From the NCBI GenBank assembly GCA_019418625.1, contig DYBL01000038.1, forward strand, positions 1-26,831: 26,831 nt of DNA, written 5' to 3'. Positions 7,017 through 15,435 of this stretch are shown here, in pieces. Numbering within the stretch: position 1 is the first letter of the stretch; each line of letters opens with the position of its first letter. The notes under the pieces were generated by a model, which searched no databases, was not told where the DNA came from, and saw only the letters and a program-made list of their open reading frames with translations. Both the position numbers and the translations under genes were made by a program. Source of the DNA: Clostridiales bacterium. GTDB lineage: Bacteria; Bacillota; Clostridia; Oscillospirales; Oscillospiraceae.

Positions 7017-7328
7017 TTACACAGAGATCTTGGAGATCTCGACCTTGGTGTAGGGCTGACGATGGCCCTGACGCTTGCGGTAACCCTTCTTGGGGTTGTA
7101 CTTGAAGATGCGGATCTTCTTGCCCTTGCCGTTCTTCACGACAGTGGCCTCCACGCTGGCGCCCTCCACAACGGGAGTGCCGAAGGTGGCCTTCTCGCCG
7201 TCGATGATGGCCAGGACCTGGTCAAACTTCACGGTCGCGCCGGCTTCCTGGTCCAGCTTCTCGATGTAGACCACGTCGCCCTCGGAGACCTTGTACTGCT
7301 TGCCGCCGGTAACGATGATAGCGTTCAT
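7017..7328 (-). CDS. rplU: 50S ribosomal protein bL21
   Basis: A 103-residue L21 starting MNAIIVTGGKQYKVSEGDVV and ending with the basic tail IRIFKYNPKKGYRKRQGHRQPYTKVEI. L21 binds 23S rRNA in the large subunit. The ATG at 7328 is preferred over an in-frame ATG at 7349 because it matches the family N-terminus and because the AAGGAG site falls inside the longer version. It is the first gene of the operon, behind a near-perfect promoter and an untranslated leader of about 80 bases. Confidence 0.96.
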   Translation of the reverse strand: MNAIIVTGGKQYKVSEGDVVYIEKLDQEAGATVKFDQVLAIIDGEKATFGTPVVEGASVEATVVKNGKGKKIRIFKYNPKKGYRKRQGHRQPYTKVEISKISV

Positions 7329-7414
7329 TGTTGATTTCAACTCCTTCATTTACGGGCTCGCTGTCGGGGGCGGTGCCGGAGCACACTTATAGACCCATTC
7401 AAAGCGGCTTATCA

Positions 7415-7443
7415 AGTATATCAGTGGATTTTTGGAATGTCAA
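7415..7443 (-). promoter_or_regulatory. Strong sigma-A promoter for rplU-prp-rpmA
   Basis: On the minus strand: perfect -35 TTGACA (7438-7443), a 17-base spacer and -10 TATACT (7415-7420). Transcription would start near 7408, leaving about 80 bases of leader before the rplU ATG at 7328. Firmicute rplU leaders often carry an L21-dependent autoregulatory RNA. The leader here is GC-rich and about the right length, but I could not match it to that family by eye. Confidence 0.85.
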
Positions 7444-7491
7444 TAGATTTTCTCGGAAAATTACGAAAAAAGGAAAAATTCCCGGATGGAT

Positions 7492-8187
7492 TCACAGCTT
7501 CGCCGCGGGCTCCTCCGCAAGAGCGGCGGCCAGGGCCATGGCAGCCTGTCCCGCGGCGGCGAGGGCCTCGTGGAAGGCGTTGTACTCCTCGGCCTGGTTT
7601 TCAAAGAAGGGGTGGTCGGAAACGGACTTGACCGCCACGAACGGCACGCCGTTGCGCAGGCAGACCTGGGCGATGGCGCAGCCCTCCATCTCCGCCAGCA
7701 GGGGGTGGAAGGTGTCGTAGACCCACTGGGACCGCTCTCCCCGGGTGAGGAAGGCGTCGCTGGTGGCCACACGGCCGGTGACGGCTTCGATGCCGGCGCG
7801 GCGCAGGAGCTCCACGCAGTGCTCCGGCTGCCAGGTGGGGAACTCCACCCGGTTCACCGTGGATACAAGGCCGATGGGATCGCCCACGCCGGTGGTGTCC
7901 ACGTCATGCTGGACAAGCTCCGAGGCCACCACCACGGAGGAGGTGGGCAGGTCGGTGAAGCATCCGGCCACACCGGTGTTCAAGATCAGATCCACGCCGT
8001 ACTTCAGGCACAGGATCTCCGCCGCCATGGCGGCGTTCACCTTGCCCACGCCGCCGGTGCAGGCGATGATGTCGGGGCTGAAACGGTAAAAGTCCACGCC
8101 GGAGACGGTCTCAAAGGGCGTGAGGGAAGATGCGCCGGGCAGGGCGCGGAATTCTGAGGGCATAGCCAGCTGCAGGCCGATTTTCAT
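7492..8187 (-). CDS. 5'-methylthioadenosine/S-adenosylhomocysteine nucleosidase-like
   Basis: A 231-residue phosphorylase-superfamily protein. Visible family marks: the early Glu12 after an MKIGLQLAMPSE strand, CTGGVGKVNAAMAAEILCLKY, ILNTGVAGCF, the purine/ribose-site motif EMEGCAIAQVC (MEG), and the catalytic Asp in VKSVSDHPF. These fit an MTA/SAH nucleosidase, which removes adenine from methylthioadenosine and S-adenosylhomocysteine, by-products of SAM use; a related nucleosidase such as futalosine hydrolase cannot be excluded. The ATG has AAGGAGG 8 bases upstream. It follows the zinc-ribbon membrane protein gene by 15 bases and is probably its operon partner. It is not linked here to metK, which lies about 11 kb away. 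No clear terminator follows. Confidence 0.85.
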   Translation of the reverse strand: MKIGLQLAMPSEFRALPGASSLTPFETVSGVDFYRFSPDIIACTGGVGKVNAAMAAEILCLKYGVDLILNTGVAGCFTDLPTSSVVVASELVQHDVDTTGVGDPIGLVSTVNRVEFPTWQPEHCVELLRRAGIEAVTGRVATSDAFLTRGERSQWVYDTFHPLLAEMEGCAIAQVCLRNGVPFVAVKSVSDHPFFENQAEEYNAFHEALAAAGQAAMALAAALAEEPAAKL

Positions 8188-8202
8188 ACAGGAAGGTCCT
8201 CC

Positions 8203-8616
8203 TTAAAGGGTGTCGGGGAGTTTTTTGCCGCACTTGCCGCAAAAGGAGAAGCCGTCGCCCACCTCCGCGCCGCAGTAGGGGCAGTAGTGCAGGGGGGCGG
8301 AGGGGCCGCCTTGTGTTTCCTGAGGAGGCTCCTGCGGAGCAGAGGCGGCAGAAAAGCGCCGGTTCAGCGGATCAGGCTCCTCGTTTTCGTCCACGATGTC
8401 AAAAGCGGAGTAGCGGTTTTCTCCGGTGGCGTTCATGAAGTTGTAGATGGCCTGGACGATGCCGATGGTGATGAATACCAGGCCGAAGAGGGGAAAGAAA
8501 ATGGGGGCGCCCATGGATACGGCGGCAACGGTCCAGATGATACCGAACACCACGCCTAGTACAGCGCCCACAGCGCCCATGGCCGAGGGCCCCCGGCCGG
8601 GTTTGACACTTTTCAT
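8203..8616 (-). CDS. Zinc-ribbon membrane protein
   Basis: A 137-residue protein with a basic N-terminus (MKSVKPGRG), two predicted membrane helices within about residues 13-62 (MGAVGAVLGVVFGIIWTVAA and FFPLFGLVFITIGIVQAIYNF), a polar linker, and a C-terminal zinc ribbon CPYCGAEVGDGFSFCGKCGK with four cysteines in CxxC pairs. Such double-zinc-ribbon membrane proteins are frequent in Clostridia and have no defined role. The ATG at 8616 follows a GGAGGT site; a longer in-frame start at 8700 lies upstream of the promoter and is rejected. It is the first gene of a likely pair with the MTA/SAH nucleosidase. Confidence 0.8.
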   Translation of the reverse strand: MKSVKPGRGPSAMGAVGAVLGVVFGIIWTVAAVSMGAPIFFPLFGLVFITIGIVQAIYNFMNATGENRYSAFDIVDENEEPDPLNRRFSAASAPQEPPQETQGGPSAPLHYCPYCGAEVGDGFSFCGKCGKKLPDTL

Positions 8617-8666
8617 CTCTGGTACCTCCGTAAAATATCTGGCTGCCGGAGATCCGGCGCGGGGAC

Positions 8667-8695
8667 ATTTTATCATAGGAAGAGATGCGTGGCAA
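8667..8695 (-). promoter_or_regulatory. Sigma-A promoter for the zinc-ribbon/nucleosidase pair
   Basis: On the minus strand: -35 TTGCCA (8690-8695), a 17-base spacer, -10 TAAAAT (8667-8672). The -35 lies 6 bases from the acetate kinase terminator stem. Confidence 0.65.
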
Positions 8696-8698
8696 TCC

Positions 8699-8736
8699 AA
8701 AAAGAAGGGAAGCGGAGATCCGCTTCCCTTCTTTTC
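8699..8736 (-). terminator. Intrinsic terminator after ackA
   Basis: A 16-bp stem (8701-8716 with 8719-8734) pairs almost without a loop and ends on the minus strand in a run of Ts (complement of the A run at 8699-8703). It begins about 20 bases past the ackA stop. Confidence 0.85.
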
Positions 8737-8755
8737 ATAGTTGGAACGTTTCCGC

Positions 8756-9958
8756 TCAGCCCTTGACGATGGCGGCGGTGTCCATGGCGATCATGAGCTC
8801 CTCGTTGGTGGGGATCAGCAGGACCTTCACCTTGGAGTCGGCAGCGGAGATGACCACTTCCTTGCCGCGGACGTTGTTGGCCTCGGCGTCCATCTTCACG
8901 CCCATGAACTCCAGGCCGGAGGCGATGGCCAGACGCTGAGAAGCAGAGTTCTCGCCCACGCCGGCGGTGAAGATGATGGCGTCCACACCGCCCATGGCAG
9001 CGGCGTAAGCGCCGATGAGCTTCTTGACGCCGTAGTTGAACATATCCACGGCCAGGCCGGCGCGCTCATTGCCCTCCTTGTGGGCGTTCTCCAGATCGCG
9101 GAAGTCGGAGGAGACGCCGGACACGCCCTGCACGCCGGACTTCTTGTTGAGCACGTTGAGCATCTCGTCGATGTTCATGCCGTACTTGTTCATCAGGTAC
9201 TGGAGGATACCGGCGTCCAGGTCACCGGCGCGGGTGCCCATGGGGAGACCTGCCAGGGGAGTGAAGCCCATGGAGGTATCCACGCTCTTGCCGCCGTCGA
9301 TGGCGGTGACGGAGGAGCCGTTGCCCAGGTGGCAGGAGATCAGCTTGAGCTCCTCGGGCTTCTTGCCCAGCATAGCGGCAGCACGGCCGGCCACGTACTT
9401 GTGAGAAGTGCCGTGGAAGCCGTAGCGGCGGACCTTGTCCTTTTCATAGTACTCGTAGGGCAGGGCGTACATGTAGGCCTTGGCGGGCATGGTCTGGTGG
9501 AAGGCGGTGTCGAACACGCCCACCATGGGCACGCCGGGCATGCACTCCTGGCAGGCCTTGATGCCGGTGATGTTGGCGGGGTTGTGGAGGGGGGCCAGGG
9601 GGATGCAGTCCTCCAGAGCCTTCATGACCTCGTCGGTGATGAGGACGGAGCCGGCAAAGGCCTCGCCGCCGTGCACCACGCGGTGACCCACAGCGTCGAT
9701 CTCCTTCATGGAGCCGATCACGCCGTTCTTTTCATCCACCAGCGCGTTCAGCACGGCCTGAATGGCCTCGGAGTGAGTAGGCATGGCCACATCCACGGCG
9801 TCCAGGGTCTCCTTGCCCTCCACCTGGGGCTTGTAGGTGAACTTGCCGTCGATGCCGATGCGCTCGCACAGGCCCTTGGCCAGCAGCACGCCGGTCTCGG
9901 GGTTGAGCAGCTGATACTTCAGGGAAGAACTGCCTGCGTTGATGACGAGAATGTTCAT
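8756..9958 (-). CDS. ackA: Acetate kinase
   Basis: A 400-residue acetate kinase, full length. Signature elements: NAGSSSLKYQLL at residues 7-18, VGHRVVHGGE (substrate-site Arg), GVFDTAFH (catalytic Asp), YGFHGTSHKYV, and the adenosine-site region GNGSSVTAIDGGKSVDTSMGFTPL. The enzyme interconverts acetyl phosphate plus ADP and acetate plus ATP, the energy-yielding step of acetate production in anaerobes; the partner phosphotransacetylase is not in the window. The ATG follows an AGAGGAG site 9 bases upstream. It is monocistronic, with its own promoter and terminator, and divergent from tmcAL, whose product consumes acetate and ATP. Confidence 0.98.
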   Translation of the reverse strand: MNILVINAGSSSLKYQLLNPETGVLLAKGLCERIGIDGKFTYKPQVEGKETLDAVDVAMPTHSEAIQAVLNALVDEKNGVIGSMKEIDAVGHRVVHGGEAFAGSVLITDEVMKALEDCIPLAPLHNPANITGIKACQECMPGVPMVGVFDTAFHQTMPAKAYMYALPYEYYEKDKVRRYGFHGTSHKYVAGRAAAMLGKKPEELKLISCHLGNGSSVTAIDGGKSVDTSMGFTPLAGLPMGTRAGDLDAGILQYLMNKYGMNIDEMLNVLNKKSGVQGVSGVSSDFRDLENAHKEGNERAGLAVDMFNYGVKKLIGAYAAAMGGVDAIIFTAGVGENSASQRLAIASGLEFMGVKMDAEANNVRGKEVVISAADSKVKVLLIPTNEELMIAMDTAAIVKG

Positions 9959-10075
9959 GATTCACGACTCCTCTTTTTTCTTCTTTTTGGAAAACCTTGC
10001 GGGATTTCCGTAATTGATATAAAATAACCGATAAGAAGGCTCTGACACATCCGGACGGAATCCTTCATAATATTC

Positions 10076-10103
10076 ATTATACCAGAGTTTTTCCAGGTTA
10101 CAA
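10076..10103 (-). promoter_or_regulatory. Sigma-A promoter for ackA
   Basis: On the minus strand: -35 TTGTAA (10098-10103), a 16-base spacer, perfect -10 TATAAT (10076-10081). The predicted start is near 10069, giving a leader of about 110 bases before the ackA ATG. The divergent tmcAL start lies only about 55 bases from the -35. Confidence 0.75.
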
Positions 10104-10156
10104 CCACCAGTTTTACCAAAATGTCACCGTTTGTCACCAAATCAGGAGTGAAATCT

Positions 10157-11359
10157 ATGCGGATTGCAGGTATGATCATAGAGTATAATCCCATGCACAG
10201 CGGTCACCTGTATCTGCTGGCTGAGACCCGCCGCCTGGGGGCGGACACGGCGGTCATCGCTGTCATGAGCGGGAACTTCGTGCAGCGGGGCGATTTCGCC
10301 CTGCTGCGTAAGCATGCACGCTCCCGTGCTGCGGTGGAAAGCGGCGTGGACCTGGTTTTGGAGCTGCCGCTTCCCTGGGCCGTTTCCTCGGCGGAGGGGT
10401 TTGCCCGGGGCGCGGTGGAGACGCTGGCGGCCACGGGGCTCGTGACGCACCTGGCTTTTGGCAGCGAGTGCGGAGACGCCGCTGCGCTGCGGCGTCTGGC
10501 CATGGCGCTCAATGCCCCGGACTGGCAGGAGTCCCTGCGCGGACAGCTCAAGCGGGGTGTTGGATTTGCCGAGGCCCGGCAGCGGGCGGTAGCACAGTGC
10601 CTGCCGGAGGAGGCGGCATTGCTGGAAACGCCCAACAATATTCTGGCCGTGGAGTACTGCCGGCAGCTTTTGCTGTTGGACAGCCCCATAGAGATTTTGA
10701 CCGTTGCCCGCCAGGGAGCGGGCTATCACGATACAGCGCCGGCCGCCGGACATCCCTCCGCCACCATGCTGCGGCAGCTTGTCCGGCAGGGCCGGCGGGA
10801 GGAGCTCATTTCCCGCCTGCCGCCTGCCATGGCGGAGGCGTATATCCGGGAAGAGCGCGCCGGCCGGGCGCCGGTACTGGCGGAAAATGCGGAGCGGGCC
10901 ATCCTGGCTCGCCTGCGGGCCATGTCTCTGGAGGAGCTTGCCCGGCTGGACGAGGGCGGCGAAGGGCTTTACCGCCGCTTGTACGAGGCAGTCCGGGAGG
11001 AGACATCCCTGGAGGCGGTTTTGCAGCGGGCAAAGACCCGCCGTTATGCCTATACCCGCCTGCGCCGCATGCTTTTGTGGGCCTATCTGGGGCTGGACCC
11101 AAATCAGTTCCCCGCCCATCCGCCGTATCTTAGGCTGCTGGCGGCAAACGCCCGCGGCCGGGGACTGCTGGCAAAGATGCGCGAAACGGCACACCTGCCG
11201 GTGCTCACGAAGCCCGCGGATGTGCGGCAGCTTTCTGCGGAGGCACAGCGGCTTTTTGCGTGGGAGGTCCGGGCAACAGATCTCTATACACTGGCATATC
11301 CCAGTCTCAGTGCCGCCCGGGGCGGCGGCGAGTGGCGGGAGGGGCCGGTCATTCTATAA
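10157..11359 (+). CDS. tmcAL: tRNA(Met) cytidine acetate ligase TmcAL
   Basis: A 400-residue nucleotidyltransferase-fold protein (former DUF795/YlbM). The N-terminus MRIAGMIIEYNPMHSGHLYL carries the HxGH motif (His14 and His17) of the HIGH superfamily, followed by IAVMSGNFVQRGDFALL, ARSRAAVESGVDLVLELPL and TPNNILAVEYCRQL, all typical of TmcAL. The enzyme activates acetate with ATP to acetyl-AMP and puts the acetyl group on C34 of elongator tRNA-Met (ac4C), aiding AUG decoding. ATG 10157 has AGGAGTG upstream and yields the family start; the frame is open to 10121 without a site. It is divergent from acetate kinase and is followed 31 bases later by a lipoprotein gene. Confidence 0.92.
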   Translation: MRIAGMIIEYNPMHSGHLYLLAETRRLGADTAVIAVMSGNFVQRGDFALLRKHARSRAAVESGVDLVLELPLPWAVSSAEGFARGAVETLAATGLVTHLAFGSECGDAAALRRLAMALNAPDWQESLRGQLKRGVGFAEARQRAVAQCLPEEAALLETPNNILAVEYCRQLLLLDSPIEILTVARQGAGYHDTAPAAGHPSATMLRQLVRQGRREELISRLPPAMAEAYIREERAGRAPVLAENAERAILARLRAMSLEELARLDEGGEGLYRRLYEAVREETSLEAVLQRAKTRRYAYTRLRRMLLWAYLGLDPNQFPAHPPYLRLLAANARGRGLLAKMRETAHLPVLTKPADVRQLSAEAQRLFAWEVRATDLYTLAYPSLSAARGGGEWREGPVIL

Positions 11360-11390
11360 GAGCGATGCGCGCTTGGAAAGGAGCATGGAT

Positions 11391-12263
11391 ATGGAGGCGA
11401 TCATTGCGCTGCTGGTGGTGCTGGGCACCCTGACGGCCTGCGCGGGGGAGACGGTGCTGGATGTGAAAAACGCCCTTCCTATGGCGGCAGCGCCCCAGGC
11501 CATCACCTACACCGCCGAGACGAAGACCCACGCCGATACGATCCTGGATGAGGACGGCGTGCCGCTGGTATCCTATTCCTATGATGTGCCGGTCCTGACG
11601 GCCAGACGTTCCGACGGGACGATCGTGGAGGAGGCGCGGACTCCCGAGGAGGAAACGGCGCTTGCGGCGGTGGAGACGTTCAACAGCCGCTATGAGGCGT
11701 GGACAGAGGAAGCGCGCATCGAGGAGCTGGCCGGCTACGCGGAGCAGGACCGTCAGTGGCGGACGGAAAGCGGCCAGGAGTGGAGCGAGACCAGCGCCTA
11801 CACAGAGACCCTTGCATGCACGATCTATCAGACGGAGCATCTGGTGAGCGTGTCCGCCAGCTATGACAGCTATACCGGCGGGGCACATCCCAACCAGATG
11901 CTGCTGGCATGGAATTTCGACCTGAGCACCGGGGATTTTTTCTCCGTGGAGACGCTGGCATCAGACAGCCAGGAATTTTCCGAGGCGGTGGGCGATGAGA
12001 TCGTGCGCCAGGCGGAAAAGCGGGCTGCCGAGGAGGGCGTGGCTGCGGAGACCATGCTTTGGTCGGACTACCGGGAGATCGCCGCAGACTGGAGCAGCTA
12101 TGCAGTCTCGTTCCACGAAGACGGCATGACCATCGGCTATTCGCCCTATGAGATCGCCTGCTATGCCGCAGGTGCGCAGGTGTATCATCTGGACTATGAG
12201 CAGCTTTTGCCCATGCTCAGCGACCACGGAAAGCGTGTGCTGGAGCTGGAAAGCCAGGAATAA
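11391..12263 (+). CDS. Lipoprotein with DUF4163/DUF3298-type (RsiV-like) domains
   Basis: A 290-residue protein. The N-terminus is a short hydrophobic stretch ending in a lipobox (Leu14-Thr-Ala-Cys17), so it is probably lipid-anchored outside the cell. The body holds an N-terminal DUF4163-like part (SYDVPVLTARRSDG ... FNSRYEAW) and a DUF3298 part with the family marks YDSYTGGAHPNQM, FDLSTGDFFSVETL and IGYSPYEIACYAAG. Such domains occur in the anti-sigma factor RsiV and in PdaC-like proteins, where they bind lysozyme or peptidoglycan; here there is no sigma factor beside it, so the role is open. The signal is odd in lacking basic residues (it starts MEAIIALL). ATG 11391 fits the AAAGGAG site (7-base spacing); ATG 11385 would be too close. 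Two terminators follow. Confidence 0.75.
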   Translation: MEAIIALLVVLGTLTACAGETVLDVKNALPMAAAPQAITYTAETKTHADTILDEDGVPLVSYSYDVPVLTARRSDGTIVEEARTPEEETALAAVETFNSRYEAWTEEARIEELAGYAEQDRQWRTESGQEWSETSAYTETLACTIYQTEHLVSVSASYDSYTGGAHPNQMLLAWNFDLSTGDFFSVETLASDSQEFSEAVGDEIVRQAEKRAAEEGVAAETMLWSDYREIAADWSSYAVSFHEDGMTIGYSPYEIACYAAGAQVYHLDYEQLLPMLSDHGKRVLELESQE

Positions 12264-12298
12264 GACAAGACGCCCTCCGCCGGGAGGGCGTCTTTGTC
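12264..12298 (+). terminator. Intrinsic terminator after the lipoprotein gene
   Basis: The stem GACGCCCTCC with GGAGGGCGTC (about 12269-12278 with 12283-12292), extended by flanking pairs, is followed by TTTGT. It begins at the base after the stop codon. Confidence 0.75.
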
Positions 12299-12308
12299 GG
12301 AAAGATGC

Positions 12309-12342
12309 AAAAAGACACGCGCCGTTGGGCGCGTGTCTTTTT
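12309..12342. terminator. Bidirectional terminator between the lipoprotein gene and the efflux operon
   Basis: A 15-bp stem (12309-12323 with 12328-12342) starts with A5 and ends with T5, loop GTTG. It serves as the end of the minus-strand efflux operon, whose last stop is at 12355, and as a second stop for plus-strand transcription. Confidence 0.9.
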
Positions 12343-12354
12343 GTGCTTCATCGG

Positions 12355-15300
12355 TCATGCGGAGGCGGTATCGGAGCGCTTCTTTCTTCCAAAACGGTGG
12401 GAGAGATTATCGATGACGGAATAGTACACAGGCGTAAAGACCAGGGTGACGATGGTGGAGATGGTCATGCCGCTGATCATGGTCACGCCCATGTCGCTCA
12501 TCATTTCGTTGGTGTCGCCCAGGGCCAGGGCCATGGGGATCATGGCGAGGATCGTGGTCAGGGTAGTCATCATCACAGGGCGCACACGCAGGGGGCAGGC
12601 GTGGAGGATGGCAGTCTCCCGGTCCTCGCCCCGCCGGCGGCGGATGCGGATGTACTCCACCAGAATGATGGAGGAGTTGACCACGGTACCGGCCAGCATG
12701 ATGATGGCCACCAGGGTGATCATGGACAGATCCCGCCCGGTCAGCGGCAGGGCGAACAGGGCGCCGGTGAAGGCCACCGGCAGGATCATCATGACCATAA
12801 TGGGCATAAGGAAGGACTCAAACTGGACGGCCAGCACGAAGTACACCAGTCCCAGTGCCACGGCCAGGGCCAGCAGCAGACTGGTGAAGCTCTCCACCAT
12901 GTCCTCGTAACTGCCGGCAGTCTCTGCGGTGTAGCCCTCTGGCATGGGATATTCGGCCAGAATGGAGTGAATGGCCTGGGTCATGGCGGTGGCGTCGCCG
13001 CTGATGGTCTTGCCGGTGATAGTCACCTGGCGGGACTGGTTGGCACGGGTGATGCTCTGGGGCGCCTGCTCCACCGTCACGTTGGCTACGGCGCTCAAAG
13101 GCACGGAGCCGCCGAAGGAGGAGGGAATGGCCATGGAACGCAAAGCGTCCAGGCTGGCGGCGGCTGCGCCGTCGCCCTTGACCACCACGTCCAGCTCCTT
13201 ATTGTCGATGGTGACGGTGGTGGCGGTGGTGCCGGTGAGCTCCGCCCGGACGGCGGCACCCACGGTGGCAGCGGTGAGCCCGTACTGGGCGGCGGCCTCC
13301 CGGTTCATCTGCACCTTTACCTGAGGCACCTGCTCACTGAGGGAGCTTTGCACCTCTGCGGCATCCGGCAGCTGGGAGATGCGCTCTGTAAGGTCGTCGG
13401 CGATCATACCCAGGGTATCATAGCCATTGCCCCGGATCTCCACATTGATGTCGGAGCCGCTCATCATGCCCATGGAGCTGGAGGCGTCCACGGTGATCTC
13501 ACATCCGGCGATATCCTGCAGGGCGGTGCGCAGGTCGTTGGCCACATCGGCGCTGCTGCGCTGCCGTTCGCTCTTGCTCACCAGGTTCACCATCATGGTG
13601 GCGGATTCATCCTGCGCGATGTAGTACATGCCCTCCAGTTCCGGGCACTGCTGGGATACCACGGCGGAGACCCGATCAGCAATGGCGGCGGTCTCATCCG
13701 CCTGGGAGCCGATGGGCATGGAGATGGAGATGGATACCTGACTTTGATCCATATCGGGGATCAGAACGGTCTTGGTGGAAAAAAGCGTCAGGGAGAAGAC
13801 GACTACCAGCCCCACAGATACCAGCATGCCGGCTTTGAGGTGATAGGTGAAATAGGTGAGCAGACGCATGTAAAGGGCGCTGAGCTTTTCCGCTGCGGCG
13901 CTGGCCCGGGCGGCCAGGGGGCCGGGGGTCTTGTTGGCCTTGGCCAGCTGCTGGCGGCGGATCTTCTCCTCGTCCAGCAGGAAGTAGCACAAAAGAGGCA
14001 CCAGTGTCAGCGCGATCACCAGCGACGCGAAGATCAGCGAGGCAATGGTGAGGCAGAAGTCCCGGAACATCATGCCGGCGATGCCGTCCACCAGACCCAG
14101 CGGCACGAATACGGCCAGCGTGGTCAGGGTGGAGGCCAGCACGGAGGAGGTCACCTCTGCCGTGCCCTCCACGCAGGCGCTCATGCGGTCGTGACCGTCG
14201 GCGGCGAAGCGGTAGATATTTTCCAGAACCACGATAGAGTTATCCACGATCATGCCCACGCCCATGGCGATGCCGCCCAGACTCATCATGTTCAGCGTCA
14301 GTCCCAGGGCGTTCATGAGGATGAACACGGACAGGATGCACACGGGCATGGAGATGACGATGGTCATGGTGGCTCCGCCCCGGCGCAGGAAGAGGAACAC
14401 CACGATGGCCGCCAGCAGCAGGCCCTGGAAGATGTTCTGGAAGGCGGCGTCCACGGAGAGGTTGATGTAGTCGCTGGCGATGTAGGGCACCGTGTACTGC
14501 ACGGCGGGGTTTTCCGCACTGAGGGATTCCAGCCGTTCCAGCACGGCCTCGGCAGCGGCTACTTCATTGGCGCCGGACTGCTTGGAGACCTGGAGCATGA
14601 CGCAGGCGGTGCCGTCCACCTTGGCGGTGGAGTCGCTCTCCTGGGAGACCAGGGAGACGTCGGCCACCTCCTTCAGCCGCACCGTGCCGCCGGTAGGCAG
14701 GGTGATGAGGGTGTTGGCCACGTCATCCACGCTCTGGAACTTGGCATCGGTGCTGACGGTGAGGGTCTTGGAGCCGTTTTCCACGCTGCCGGCGGGGTAG
14801 ATCAGGTTCTGGCCCGCCAGGAACTGGGAGACGTAGCTGTTGCTAAGCCCCAGGCCCGCGGCCCGGGCGGCGTCCAGCCGCACCTCCACCTGCTGGGTGA
14901 CGCCGCCGGAGATGGTGACCTGGGCCACGCCGTCGATACGCTCCAGGGCGGGGGCCACCGTGTCCTCCGCCAGGGCCTGGAGCTGGGCAAGGTCATCGCC
15001 CTTGAGGGCGATGATGGCGGTGGGCATCAGCTCGCTGATGTTCAGATTCACGATGACCGGGTCCATGGCCCCGTCCGGCAGGGACAAACGGTTGAACTGC
15101 TCCCGCAGCTTGGTGGCGGCGATGTCCAGGTTAGTACCGTCCACATAGGTGACCTGCAATTGGGACACCCCGTCGGAAGAGGTGGAGGACACGCTGTCCA
15201 CACCGGATACGGACAGTATGGCGGACTCCAGAGGACGGGTGACCAGCTCTTCCATGTCGCTGGGGTTGGCGCCGTTGTAGTAGCACATGACGATGGCCAT

Positions 15301-15429
15301 GGGGGCCTCGATGTCCGGCATGAGGGCCATTTGCAGCTGGGTGCTGAAGAGGATGCCGAAAACGGTGATCAAAATGACGGCCAGCAGCGTGGCGACCCGG
15401 TGCCGGATACAGAATTTTGCGGTATCCAT
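12355..15429 (-). CDS. RND efflux transporter permease subunit
   Basis: A 1024-residue AcrB/HAE-type RND pump. The start MDTAKFCIRHRVATLLAVILI leads into the first membrane helix and the LMPDIEAP segment typical of the porter entrance. Two large extracytoplasmic regions separate helix 1 from 2 and helix 7 from 8. The proton-relay helix 4 reads GMIVDNSIVVLENI, keeping one Asp of the Asp-Asp pair of AcrB, as many HAE members do; the second-half counterpart reads GTVVNSSIILVEYI. The family exports drugs, bile acids, peptides or lipids using the proton gradient; specificity cannot be read from the sequence. It is the last gene of a three-gene operon, starting 6 bases after the adaptor stop, with GGAGGAGG inside the adaptor end. 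Confidence 0.95.
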   Translation of the reverse strand: MDTAKFCIRHRVATLLAVILITVFGILFSTQLQMALMPDIEAPMAIVMCYYNGANPSDMEELVTRPLESAILSVSGVDSVSSTSSDGVSQLQVTYVDGTNLDIAATKLREQFNRLSLPDGAMDPVIVNLNISELMPTAIIALKGDDLAQLQALAEDTVAPALERIDGVAQVTISGGVTQQVEVRLDAARAAGLGLSNSYVSQFLAGQNLIYPAGSVENGSKTLTVSTDAKFQSVDDVANTLITLPTGGTVRLKEVADVSLVSQESDSTAKVDGTACVMLQVSKQSGANEVAAAEAVLERLESLSAENPAVQYTVPYIASDYINLSVDAAFQNIFQGLLLAAIVVFLFLRRGGATMTIVISMPVCILSVFILMNALGLTLNMMSLGGIAMGVGMIVDNSIVVLENIYRFAADGHDRMSACVEGTAEVTSSVLASTLTTLAVFVPLGLVDGIAGMMFRDFCLTIASLIFASLVIALTLVPLLCYFLLDEEKIRRQQLAKANKTPGPLAARASAAAEKLSALYMRLLTYFTYHLKAGMLVSVGLVVVFSLTLFSTKTVLIPDMDQSQVSISISMPIGSQADETAAIADRVSAVVSQQCPELEGMYYIAQDESATMMVNLVSKSERQRSSADVANDLRTALQDIAGCEITVDASSSMGMMSGSDINVEIRGNGYDTLGMIADDLTERISQLPDAAEVQSSLSEQVPQVKVQMNREAAAQYGLTAATVGAAVRAELTGTTATTVTIDNKELDVVVKGDGAAAASLDALRSMAIPSSFGGSVPLSAVANVTVEQAPQSITRANQSRQVTITGKTISGDATAMTQAIHSILAEYPMPEGYTAETAGSYEDMVESFTSLLLALAVALGLVYFVLAVQFESFLMPIMVMMILPVAFTGALFALPLTGRDLSMITLVAIIMLAGTVVNSSIILVEYIRIRRRRGEDRETAILHACPLRVRPVMMTTLTTILAMIPMALALGDTNEMMSDMGVTMISGMTISTIVTLVFTPVYYSVIDNLSHRFGRKKRSDTASA

Positions 15430-15435
15430 CGGCGC

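Noticed and set aside
7329..7408. L21 leader RNA in front of rplU
   Set aside because: Position and length fit, but I could not match the conserved bases by eye, so it is only mentioned in the promoter entry. A covariance-model search would decide.
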